A stretch of 31,492 bases of DNA from a virus, in the IMG/VR virus record IMGVR_UViG_3300030450_001500, positions 1 through 31,492 of that record, one strand, 5' to 3'. Both the position numbers and the translations under genes were made by a program. Positions 22,618 to 29,530 of the stretch are shown in pieces. Below the pieces are notes generated by a model, which worked only from the letters and a program-made list of their open reading frames with translations, did not search any database and was not told the DNA's origin. How positions within the stretch are numbered: the first letter of the stretch is position 1; every line of letters begins with the position of its first letter.

Positions 22618-24353
22618 TAAGAATAGGCTTGGCACTCATAACTTTGTTAGCTTTACCACTAGCATTACAAGTCACACCCTTAGAGATTCTAAAGCTGAAA
22701 GTCTTTGATACTTTTGTGGAGAAACATAAACCAAGCGAATACTTTACCATCTTAAATATAACTGACAGTGATGTTAGGGCAGAGGGTGGTTATCCCTTTC
22801 CAAGACAAAGATTGGCAGAAATCAACGAGCAAATCATGGCAAAGGGCGCATTGGGTGTAGGTTTTGTTATATCCTTTATAGACAAAGATCGGTTTGGTGG
22901 TGACAGCTTGTTCCTCAATTCCATACAACAGCATAGTACAGTTGTTGCCACCTTCGAGACTGACAATGGCTTATATCCTAAACCTACAGGTACAGTCTTA
23001 TTAGGTGAAGAAACGACAGGCATACAGCTACAAGGATATATGCCAAACATACCTTTGATAGCTGACGTGGCACTTGAGGGTATGGTTTCAGCCCCAGTTG
23101 ATGCCGATAATTTAGTAAGACGATTACCTTTGCTACTGCAAACACCTGATGGCTGGATTCCTAGTTTCGGCACTCAGGTACTCAAAAGCCTAGTGGGTGC
23201 TGACACTTTTATTATCAAAACAAATCAAGCTGGTATAGAAGAAATCAGGGTTAGAGGTTTACCGCAGACCAAAGTGGACAGTTTAGGGCGACAATGGATC
23301 AGTTGGGTTGACACACCCCAAACTACACTGCAAGAAATGGCTGTCAAAGATAAGTTTGTGTTTGTTGGTGTGACAGCTAAAGGGGTTATGCCTCAACTAG
23401 CTACACCAGTCGGTCTGTTAGAGCCACACAAGATACAAGCTTTTTTAGCTGAATCAATGCTTATACCTAACAGCCCTTACATACCATATTGGCATTTAGT
23501 GGCTGAATTATCTGCTTTGCTGATTTTGTGTGTCTTTATTTGGCTTGTAAGCTCTTTTCTAGGTCTTACTTGGTCTATCACCCTTGGTTCTGTAATCTTT
23601 TGCTCTACAGCTTTATATGGCTACTACACGATCAGAACAGGTCTTTTGCTGGATTTTAGTTACACTTTGATATCAGAGTTTGTGACAGCTAGTGTCGCTT
23701 ACTATTTAAACTTCCGTAAACAGTACAAATTACGTCAACAAATCAAAAAACAGTTTGAGCATTACCTTGACCCAAGACAAGTCAAACGTCTGCAAGACGA
23801 TCCAAGTTTGCTGAAGCTTGGTGGCGAGAAGCGTTATTGCACATATTTATTTACAGATGTCAGGGGTTTTACTGTGTTGTCAGAAACTAAATCACCAGAG
23901 GAAGTCACAGCTATTATGAACAAAGCATTAACCATACAAGCCAAAGCTGTACAAGAGCATGGTGGTATGGTTGATAAGTATATTGGTGATGCGATGATGG
24001 CTATATTTAATGCGCCCATAGATTTAGCAAAACATGAAGAGGCAGCAATCAAAGCTGCTCTACAAATAAAACACGAAATGCAAGAAGCACAGTTAGGTAT
24101 TGATATTGGTATAGGGATAAATGCAGGAGAAGCTGTGTTAGGTAATATGGGGTCTGATGCACGATTTGACTATACTGCCATAGGTGATGCCGTAAATACA
24201 GCAGCACGATTAGAAAGTGCTACTAAAGAAGTTGGAGTAGATTTATTAATTGGTGAAAGTACCGCACAAGCAGTTGATTATGAGTTACAATCATTGAAGC
24301 CGATCAAAGTGAAAGGCAAAGCAAAACCGCTAAAAATATATACTTATGGTTGA
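22614..24353 (+). CDS. CHASE2-domain class III adenylate (nucleotidyl) cyclase
   Basis: 579 residues. A membrane helix (1-20) leads to an extracytoplasmic CHASE2 sensor (about 25-285, FTILNITDSDVRAEGGYPFPRQ), then three membrane helices (about 296-365) and a linker helix to the cytoplasmic catalytic domain (400-579). That domain has YLFTDVRGFT (metal Asp415), DKYIGDAMM (Lys455, metal Asp459), FDYTAIGDAVNTAARLE (Thr521, Asn528, Arg532). Both metal Asp, the purine-selecting Lys/Thr pair and the transition-state Asn/Arg are present, so an active ATP-to-cAMP enzyme is expected; Thr instead of Asp is the class IIIb mark. It would work as a homodimer. ATGs overlap the FecR gene and the nuclease gene. 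Confidence 0.95.
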   Translation: MIRIGLALITLLALPLALQVTPLEILKLKVFDTFVEKHKPSEYFTILNITDSDVRAEGGYPFPRQRLAEINEQIMAKGALGVGFVISFIDKDRFGGDSLFLNSIQQHSTVVATFETDNGLYPKPTGTVLLGEETTGIQLQGYMPNIPLIADVALEGMVSAPVDADNLVRRLPLLLQTPDGWIPSFGTQVLKSLVGADTFIIKTNQAGIEEIRVRGLPQTKVDSLGRQWISWVDTPQTTLQEMAVKDKFVFVGVTAKGVMPQLATPVGLLEPHKIQAFLAESMLIPNSPYIPYWHLVAELSALLILCVFIWLVSSFLGLTWSITLGSVIFCSTALYGYYTIRTGLLLDFSYTLISEFVTASVAYYLNFRKQYKLRQQIKKQFEHYLDPRQVKRLQDDPSLLKLGGEKRYCTYLFTDVRGFTVLSETKSPEEVTAIMNKALTIQAKAVQEHGGMVDKYIGDAMMAIFNAPIDLAKHEEAAIKAALQIKHEMQEAQLGIDIGIGINAGEAVLGNMGSDARFDYTAIGDAVNTAARLESATKEVGVDLLIGESTAQAVDYELQSLKPIKVKGKAKPLKIYTYG

Positions 24354-24711
24354 AGCATTTATATATAACTGTGAATTAGATCGAGTAGTCGATGGTGATA
24401 CTATTGATGTACACATTGATTTAGGCTTTGGAGTTTGGCTCTACAAACAAAGAGTACGGTTGCATGGTATAGACACACCAGAATCCAGAACCAGAAACAG
24501 AGCAGAGAAAGCTTTAGGTCTATTAGCTAAAGCCAGATTAGCTGAGTTATGCGGTGAAGAGTTGCTGGTCAAGAGTTTAGGCAAAGGCAAGTATGGTAGA
24601 ATCTTAGGCATACCTTACACCAAAGACGGAGAAGATATTTGCCAAAAATTAATAGAAGAAGGTCACGCTGTCGAATACTTTGGTGGCACAAAAAAGAAAG
24701 TCTGGGGGTAA
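24346..24711 (+). CDS. staphylococcal-nuclease-like enzyme
   Basis: 121-residue SNase-fold nuclease without signal peptide. The catalytic arrangement is complete: DGDT near residues 16-19, VRLHGIDTPES near 37-47 (Arg38, Asp43, Glu46) and GKYGRIL with Arg85, matching the Arg35, Asp40, Glu43 and Arg87 set of staphylococcal nuclease. It would hydrolyse DNA or RNA with calcium, presumably in the cytoplasm, or outside after lysis. The gene overlaps the cyclase by eight bases and ends one base before the endolysin start. Small TNases occur in many phages; a role in host DNA breakdown is plausible but not shown. Confidence 0.9.
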   Translation: MVEAFIYNCELDRVVDGDTIDVHIDLGFGVWLYKQRVRLHGIDTPESRTRNRAEKALGLLAKARLAELCGEELLVKSLGKGKYGRILGIPYTKDGEDICQKLIEEGHAVEYFGGTKKKVWG

Positions 24712-24712
24712 G

Positions 24713-25156
24713 ATGAAAATATCAGAAGAGGGCAAAGCCCTTATAAAAAAGTTTGAAGGTTGTGAGTTAGAGGCCTATCAATGTCCAGCAGGGGTCTGGA
24801 CAATAGGTTATGGACACACTAAGGGCGTACAGCAGGGCGATATTTGGTCACAAGCTAACGCTGACGAAATGTTAGATATAGAGCTAGAAGAGTTTGAGGG
24901 CTACATCAATGAGCTGGTTGATGTGCAGTTAGAACAGCATCAGTTCGATGCTTTGGTGGCTTGGGTCTATAACTTGGGCGCTGGTAACTTAATTAGTTCA
25001 ACCTTGTTGGTTAAGCTCAATGCTGGTTTGTACGAAGATGTACCACATGAAATTAAAAGATGGAACAAAGCTAATGGCGAAATTTTAGAGGGGCTTGTCA
25101 GAAGGCGATTGGCAGAAAGTCTGCTATGGTCTAACAAGGACTGGTCAGAGGTCTAG
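24713..25156 (+). CDS. GH24 endolysin (phage lysozyme)
   Basis: 147 residues from ATG 24713, with GGGGGTAA just upstream; the frame is open from 24680 but the family begins with MKISEEGKALIKKFEG, which fits the later start. The catalytic motif is Glu15 in FEG, Cys24 in YQCPAGVWTIGYGHT and Thr30, the E-C-T form seen in many lambdoid lysozymes. It cuts the glycan strand of peptidoglycan. There is no signal-anchor helix, so a holin or other pore should release it: candidates are the proteins at 8189 and 19271. Its 3' end overlaps the leftward exonuclease gene by 12 bases. Confidence 0.95.
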   Translation: MKISEEGKALIKKFEGCELEAYQCPAGVWTIGYGHTKGVQQGDIWSQANADEMLDIELEEFEGYINELVDVQLEQHQFDALVAWVYNLGAGNLISSTLLVKLNAGLYEDVPHEIKRWNKANGEILEGLVRRRLAESLLWSNKDWSEV

Positions 25157-26101
25157 CTTTTTAATACTAGCCGTCTTACGTCTGATGGTATAGCCATCTT
25201 TGGCAGGTACAACTTTCTCGGGTTGGGGTTTGTAAGTAGTCGATCCCCAAGTAACTTTGTATTTGTAGTTGCGACCAACTTCAGCAGCACCCATCTTACT
25301 CTGTATATAAATTTGTGATTTCTCTACTTCTTCATTGAGCAACTTAATCTTTTCTTTATTGTCCATGATTCTGTCTAAATGGAAGCCACATTCATCGTCA
25401 CTTAGATCTACTTCCTCTTGTTTACTAACAGGGTGCATAATCTGTAGATCGGGTAAGACTTGGGGTGCATACCAGTCTTGCTCTTTGATACGTCTTTCAA
25501 AGTCAGTTATGATGTCTTTGAGTTCTTTTTCAAAGGCGAAGTCTCTGCGCAACAGGAACATCTTAAAATCGTTGGTATTATGCAGGGTTGACACAAGCCC
25601 CCACGAATACCCACATATTGCGCAGAGCGCCTTCGTTTGTAGGACACCTCGCCAGAGTGGTGGTTTACCATCTGATTCTGGTAATTGTCTAGTTGTTTTG
25701 ATTTCAATAATGCCTTTACCATCGAGCAAAATGTCTTGGTCATCTTCAGTATAGGTAAGCTCATTGTCTGGTTTGATGATTAGGTTTTTGGCGTAAGCAG
25801 TACCATCAATAGAACCTTCGAGGGGAAAATCTAAGTGCTGTACAGCTTGGTTTATGCTAACTTCTACATTAGTCAAACCTAACTTTTCAGCAGAAAGCTC
25901 TATCAATGGTTTCTCTAATATGTTACCAATCTCGATCGGCATATTGTTTTTGTCTGATCTAACATCGACACCCGCTCTGGCATCTATCCTAGACTTCAAG
26001 TATTCATTCTTAGTTTCATAAGGTGACACACCAAACAAAACTGGTATGCCTGAACAGGAAGCGTGTTTGTCGCTGGATAACTTACCGAGTGCTTTGTCCA
26101 T
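25145..26101 (-). CDS. YqaJ/lambda-Exo-like recombination exonuclease
   Basis: 318 residues on the minus strand. The start (MDKALGKLSSDKHASCSGIPVLFGVSPY) is the typical entry of the YqaJ family, which binds the DNA end. PD-(D/E)xK active-site elements follow: EIGNILEKPLIEL near 57-69, LEGSIDGTAY with Asp99, and GKGIIEIKTT with Glu133 and Lys135. The C-terminal third (about 235-318) is a helical region and a basic end. It would resect 5' strands to allow single-strand annealing or concatemer formation. A partner annealase is not obvious, although the SSB-like protein at 26759 could help. It is translated with the small gene upstream on the same strand (20-base overlap). Confidence 0.9.
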   Translation of the reverse strand: MDKALGKLSSDKHASCSGIPVLFGVSPYETKNEYLKSRIDARAGVDVRSDKNNMPIEIGNILEKPLIELSAEKLGLTNVEVSINQAVQHLDFPLEGSIDGTAYAKNLIIKPDNELTYTEDDQDILLDGKGIIEIKTTRQLPESDGKPPLWRGVLQTKALCAICGYSWGLVSTLHNTNDFKMFLLRRDFAFEKELKDIITDFERRIKEQDWYAPQVLPDLQIMHPVSKQEEVDLSDDECGFHLDRIMDNKEKIKLLNEEVEKSQIYIQSKMGAAEVGRNYKYKVTWGSTTYKPQPEKVVPAKDGYTIRRKTASIKKLDL

Positions 26102-26231
26102 CTTGTTTTGCTAGGTACTGGTTAATAATCATGTCCGCTATGCCTTTCATTTTGAGGTTATTCTTTAGGCAATACGACTTTAGTTTCTTGTGTGTCTTGT
26201 CCGTAATCATTAAGGTTTTTAATTTAATCAT
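26082..26231 (-). CDS. small ribbon-helix-helix-like protein
   Basis: 49 residues from ATG 26231 on the minus strand. The sequence MIKLKTLMITDKTHKKLKSY has a beta strand followed by two helices (LKMKGIADMIINQYLAKQ), the outline of RHH transcription factors of the CopG/Arc type, which bind DNA through the strand. The frame is open further upstream to 26345, but that would cross the control region. It overlaps the exonuclease gene by 20 bases. An RHH regulator immediately downstream of palindromic operators suggests autoregulation. Identification is by pattern only. Confidence 0.65.
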   Translation of the reverse strand: MIKLKTLMITDKTHKKLKSYCLKNNLKMKGIADMIINQYLAKQDGQSTR

Positions 26232-26254
26232 GCTAGTAGTATAAGGGCATAAAT

Positions 26255-26289
26255 AAAAAAGTATATACTTTTTTACAATAAAGTATTGT
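26255..26289. promoter_or_regulatory. stacked dyads in the divergent control region (operator candidates)
   Basis: A perfect 20-bp palindrome at 26255-26274 (six A, GTATATAC, six T) is followed directly by ACAATA-AAG-TATTGT at 26275-26289. Both lie between the leftward RHH/exonuclease genes and the rightward replication genes, overlapping the predicted rightward -35 element. Such dyads are typical binding sites for dimeric repressors, with the RHH-like protein the obvious candidate. Confidence 0.7.
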
Positions 26290-26299
26290 TTTTTATACA
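26272..26299 (+). promoter_or_regulatory. rightward early promoter
   Basis: TTTACA (26272-26277) and TATACA (26294-26299) are separated by 16 bases, about 35 bases before the ATG at 26334. The -35 box overlaps the large palindrome and the spacer contains the smaller one, so binding of a repressor there would block it. Confidence 0.65.
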
Positions 26300-26333
26300 A
26301 AGCTAGTTTAGGGTTGTAGGTATAGGAGATTAT

Positions 26334-26507
26334 ATGATAGATCAAAAAATTGACAGACTAATACGTTTATCAGATAAATGTTTCGCCAAAGGGCAGACAG
26401 AGAGAGGAGATAAGTGCTGGGCAGAAGCTCAGCGCTTGGTGATGCAGAGAGATAAGTGCCGACACCATGAGGCATTCAATTACATAGTGGGGTACAAGTA
26501 TGACTAA
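26334..26507 (+). CDS. small cysteine/charged protein
   Basis: 57 residues from ATG 26334, with AGGAG (26324-26328) five bases upstream. The start is MIDQKIDRLIRLSDKCFAKG; later QRDKCRHHEAFNYIVGYKY. Three Cys and two adjacent His occur, and the protein is probably helical. It is the first gene of the rightward early operon and ends overlapping the next ATG by eight bases. I do not recognise it; an early host-takeover or regulatory role would fit the place. Confidence 0.65.
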   Translation: MIDQKIDRLIRLSDKCFAKGQTERGDKCWAEAQRLVMQRDKCRHHEAFNYIVGYKYD

Positions 26508-26589
26508 GCAAGATTTATACGATGTTATTGGTGGCATATTCTTAGTTGTGATCTGGTCGTTAATTATCATTATGATGTTTGGCTTATGA
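26500..26589 (+). CDS. 29-residue membrane miniprotein
   Basis: MTKQDLYDVIGGIFLVVIWS then a hydrophobic end: one predicted membrane helix spanning residues 9-27. ATG 26500 lies inside the gene before and the stop overlaps the next ATG (TTATGA), so translation is probably coupled through all three. It is short enough that one cannot exclude a chance frame, but the overlaps on both sides and the hydrophobic composition support it. Confidence 0.5.
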   Translation: MTKQDLYDVIGGIFLVVIWSLIIIMMFGL

Positions 26590-26756
26590 AGAGAGAAAGC
26601 ATCAAAAAAGAGTTTTTAAGTTATGCCATTAACAAAATGATCTGGTGTAATTATGAACGCTTTCAGTATGGCGAACCAGAGTTCGCTGATGTTGAAAGTT
26701 TTATTAAACATTATCCACATATTTTGGATGATTGGCTAAATGAGAAGAAGGAGTAA
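26586..26756 (+). CDS. small acidic/helical early protein
   Basis: 56 residues starting MKRESIKKEFLSYAINKMIW and containing GEPEFADVESFIKHYPHILDDWLNEKKE. It looks helical with a Trp/Tyr-rich core. The start overlaps the preceding stop, and GAAGAAGGAG at its 3' end is the ribosome site of the SSB-like gene. No family is recognised. The gene order suggests an early function. Confidence 0.6.
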   Translation: MKRESIKKEFLSYAINKMIWCNYERFQYGEPEFADVESFIKHYPHILDDWLNEKKE

Positions 26757-26758
26757 TT

Positions 26759-27307
26759 ATGTCTTTTTTAGAATTAGACGATAAGGAAGGTCTAGGTATG
26801 TATATTAAACATGACTTTAGGCTGGGTAAATTCGTAATAAATAACGCTGAAGGTGTTGAGCCTTTGGACTTTGAATATATGTTAATTGATACAGATTTTC
26901 AGACTGGCTATGGTAAATACGATGGTCAGTATCAATTTGTCTGGGATCAGCAGGTAGGTGTCAAACCTGATAACGCTAAAGATCTTGTGGCACAAGATTA
27001 CAAGAGAGCTTTCTCAGCTAGAATCTACATAAAAGATAAAGGTGTATATCTCTGGCAAAGGTTTGGTTTATTAGAAGGTCAAACTTTTGATGAAGCTATG
27101 TCGGCTGCATGGAAGCATAAAGAAGAGGGTAAAGTGCCTTGTTTCAAATATGCTGGGTCAGAGAAGATTACCTTTTCAGGCGGCGCTAGTGGCTTCAAAG
27201 GTAAGCTCGAATATGTCAAATGGGTTGATAAACCAGCCGATTTTGACGAGCCAGTAGAGATGCAAGACAAGCCATCAGACGACCTAGAAGATGGGATACC
27301 CTTCTAA
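26759..27307 (+). CDS. SSB-like single-stranded DNA binding protein
   Basis: 182 residues with a strong AAGGAG ribosome site about five bases before ATG 26759. The body is beta-rich with many aromatic residues (FEYMLIDTDFQTGYGKYDGQYQFVWD; VYLWQRFG), as expected for OB-fold DNA binding, and the end is an acidic linker closing with DDLEDGIPF, nearly the DDDIPF tip of bacterial SSB that recruits replication and repair proteins. Its place before a helicase and in the early operon agrees. The central part has no family I can name, so the call rests on tip, composition and context. Confidence 0.75.
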   Translation: MSFLELDDKEGLGMYIKHDFRLGKFVINNAEGVEPLDFEYMLIDTDFQTGYGKYDGQYQFVWDQQVGVKPDNAKDLVAQDYKRAFSARIYIKDKGVYLWQRFGLLEGQTFDEAMSAAWKHKEEGKVPCFKYAGSEKITFSGGASGFKGKLEYVKWVDKPADFDEPVEMQDKPSDDLEDGIPF

Positions 27308-27310
27308 TGA

Positions 27311-27405
27311 AAGTTAGCAGGAAGTTAATGGTAAACGGCTAGGTGAGGTCGATATGTATGGTTGATCCTGCTAACTTGTCTTATCAATCAACCATACAAC
27401 TCACC
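27311..27405 (+). promoter_or_regulatory. interlocked inverted repeats (pseudoknot leader or origin)
   Basis: Two perfect inverted repeats cross each other. Stem A: AAGTTAGCAGGA (27311-27322) with TCCTGCTAACTT (27366-27377). Stem B: TGTATGGTTGAT (27355-27366) with ATCAACCATACA (27387-27398), extended outward by GGTGAG (27342-27347) with CTCACC (27400-27405). B's left arm lies in A's loop and its right arm lies after A, so in RNA they form an H-type pseudoknot with coaxial stems, or two alternative hairpins. It lies eight bases before the helicase ATG (27413) and directly after the SSB-like gene. Confidence 0.8.
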
Positions 27406-27412
27406 ACTTATT

Positions 27413-28513
27413 ATGACTAAAGACAGCCAAAACCCTAGTGGTGTATCTGATATATCTCCTATAAGTGTTGAGACTGCTAGGGTGCATGGCTCTGAGACTA
27501 AGCTATGGGTTGAGAATTTAGGATCTATTTTAGATAAAAAATATCCCAAGCCTGAACCTTTGATTGAGGGTTTGCTGCATAGTGGTACACAAACTATTCT
27601 GTATGGTCGGTCTGGTTCAGGTAAGTCTTACATAACCCAAAAGCTCATGTTGCACTTAGCTATGGGTTTGGACTTTGGTTACTATCAAATACCTAAGTCT
27701 TGCAAGATCTTGTATGTTGATGGCGAGATGTTGCCTTCATCTTTACAAAGCAGATACCTTAAAATGAAACCTAAGTTGTCTAACATGGATGATTGGGTGA
27801 CAGCATTAGAGAATCTACATTACTGTTCTAGGTTTATTCAGCCTGAGTTCAAAGAATTAAATATAGAGACGGGTCAATATGAGTACAGACAATATCCAGA
27901 GATGATGCTCAGAACCTTAGACGACAAAGAGAATATGCAACAACTAATGAACACCATAGACATACATGAGTACGAAGTAGTGGTCATGGATAACATCTTT
28001 ACCCTCTTTGCTTTCGAGGATTTTAGTAGTCCAACAGAGTGGCTTATCCATGTCCAACCTTTTTTGAACTGGTGTCGGCAAAAGAACATCACAGTTTGGA
28101 TTGTGGATCACGCTAGAAAAACCTCAAGTGTAGGGGGTAACTCAGCCCTGTATGGCACTATGGTTAAGACTGTGACTTTAGACTTGCTTATCAATGTTGA
28201 ATCAGAAAAGAAAGAAATAGACTACGATGACGACACTGACATAGAGTTCGGTTTCAAGTGGACATTTGAAAAAGCCAGACACTTGACAGCCTTAGAGCAA
28301 GAAGAGGTTGAGTTTGAAATTAAGAATGGTGATATATTGGTGGTTGAGAATCCTTACAAGAAACAAATGACCGAGGCTAAGAAATACTACGAACAAGGTA
28401 TGCCTCTGCGCAAGATACAAGAAACATTGTTAGAGGAGATCAACTACAATGTTTCACATAGTAAGATCAACAGGTGGGCGAAGAAAGAAGGATGGGTTAG
28501 ACCAATAACATGA
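27413..28513 (+). CDS. RepA/RecA-like AAA ATPase (replicative helicase candidate)
   Basis: 366 residues from ATG 27413; a TTG at 27362 could extend it by 17 residues, but would lie within the structured leader. Walker A GRSGSGKS (about 65-72), Walker B VVVMDN (Asp193) and the core ILYVDGEM, VWIVDHARK and LYGT motifs mark a RecA-fold ATPase of the AAA_25/RepA type, which forms hexameric helicases. The end (residues ~315-365, PLRKIQETLLEEINYNVSHSKINRWAKKEGW) is a winged or simple helix-turn-helix. It overlaps the methyltransferase start by four bases. No primase or polymerase is seen, so the host enzymes would do synthesis. Confidence 0.8.
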   Translation: MTKDSQNPSGVSDISPISVETARVHGSETKLWVENLGSILDKKYPKPEPLIEGLLHSGTQTILYGRSGSGKSYITQKLMLHLAMGLDFGYYQIPKSCKILYVDGEMLPSSLQSRYLKMKPKLSNMDDWVTALENLHYCSRFIQPEFKELNIETGQYEYRQYPEMMLRTLDDKENMQQLMNTIDIHEYEVVVMDNIFTLFAFEDFSSPTEWLIHVQPFLNWCRQKNITVWIVDHARKTSSVGGNSALYGTMVKTVTLDLLINVESEKKEIDYDDDTDIEFGFKWTFEKARHLTALEQEEVEFEIKNGDILVVENPYKKQMTEAKKYYEQGMPLRKIQETLLEEINYNVSHSKINRWAKKEGWVRPIT

Positions 28514-29520
28514 AAGCATTAAGAAATGTTAGCAGACAGAGGATGGTTAGCGCCAAAAAAAATAAAAACGATGACTTTTACACATCCTTATCTGACATAG
28601 AAAAAGAAATTAAACATTATAAAAAACACCTCATTGGCAAAACTATCTATCTAAATTGCGATGACCCAAGAATAAGCAATTTTTTTCATTACTTTTCTTA
28701 TAACTTTAAACAACTAGAATTAAAAAAACTATATTCAACAGCATACAAAAATAATCAAATAGATCTTTTCAGCAACAATAATCAGGAAAAAGGAATATTG
28801 TTGGAATATTCTGGTGACAAAAACGATAATAAAATACCAGACTTAGAAGAAATCAGCATCACCAACCTTAATGGAGATGGAGATTTTAGAAGTAGTGAAT
28901 GCATTGAAGTCTTAGAAAAATCTGACATAGTTGTAACTAACCCGCCATTCTCATTATTTAGAGAATATGTGCAGCAACTTATCGAACACGATAAAAAATT
29001 TATAATTATGGGGCACCAAAACGCGATTACATATAAAGAAATTTTCTCCTATATTAAAGAAGGTAAAATTTGGTTAGGCCATGACAATGGTGGTACAAAA
29101 TGGTTCGAAGTTAAGAATCACTATGAAATAAAAACAAAATCTCGCCAGAAAACTGAAAATGGTAAAAAATATTTCAGTATGGGCAATGTTGTTTGGTTTA
29201 CAAATTTAGAAATTCAAAAAAGAAAAGAAGAAATAATTTTATACAAAAAATACACAAAAAATGAATACCCAGCTTACGATAACTACAATGCTATTAATGT
29301 AGATAAGGTAACAGAGATTCCATTTGATTATGATGGATATATGGGTGTGCCAATAACATTTTTGGATAAACACAACAAAAATCAATTTGATATTTATGGA
29401 ATTATGAATACTGGTGAAGAAAATAAAGGAATAAGATATCCAGACACTCTTCACGGGAGACCAATAGTTGATGGCAAGGAAAAGTATTTAAGAATATTGA
29501 TAAAAAATAAGGATAGGTGA
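28510..29520 (+). CDS. EcoRI-type adenine-specific DNA methyltransferase
   Basis: 336 residues. The start KKNKNDDFYTSLSDIEKEIKHY, then GKTIYLNCDDPRISNFFHYF, LELKKLYSTAY and the catalytic motif DIVVTNPPFS (NPPF at about 144-147) is that of the EcoRI methylase family, which methylates N6 of adenine (M.EcoRI recognises GAATTC; the target of this enzyme is unknown). No restriction enzyme is next to it, so it is an orphan, likely protecting phage DNA or acting as a regulator. The gene has a visibly higher A content than its neighbours, with many AAA and ATA codons, suggesting a recent arrival. It overlaps the helicase gene by four bases and is followed by the PP-loop gene after a 10-base gap. Confidence 0.9.
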   Translation: MKALRNVSRQRMVSAKKNKNDDFYTSLSDIEKEIKHYKKHLIGKTIYLNCDDPRISNFFHYFSYNFKQLELKKLYSTAYKNNQIDLFSNNNQEKGILLEYSGDKNDNKIPDLEEISITNLNGDGDFRSSECIEVLEKSDIVVTNPPFSLFREYVQQLIEHDKKFIIMGHQNAITYKEIFSYIKEGKIWLGHDNGGTKWFEVKNHYEIKTKSRQKTENGKKYFSMGNVVWFTNLEIQKRKEEIILYKKYTKNEYPAYDNYNAINVDKVTEIPFDYDGYMGVPITFLDKHNKNQFDIYGIMNTGEENKGIRYPDTLHGRPIVDGKEKYLRILIKNKDR

Positions 29521-29530
29521 GACCGACGAA

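Noticed and set aside
25145-25180. Possible bidirectional terminator between endolysin and exonuclease
   Set aside because: CTAG segments flank a T run here, but they do not make a stable stem in either direction and the two genes overlap.
25335-25754. 139-codon plus-strand frame opposite the exonuclease gene
   Set aside because: The minus strand carries a clear PD-(D/E)xK nuclease there; the plus-strand frame is Ser/Leu-rich without any motif or ribosome site.
27362-27412. TTG-started N-terminal extension of the helicase
   Set aside because: It would read through the arms of the interlocked repeats and adds no conserved residues; ATG 27413 is simpler.
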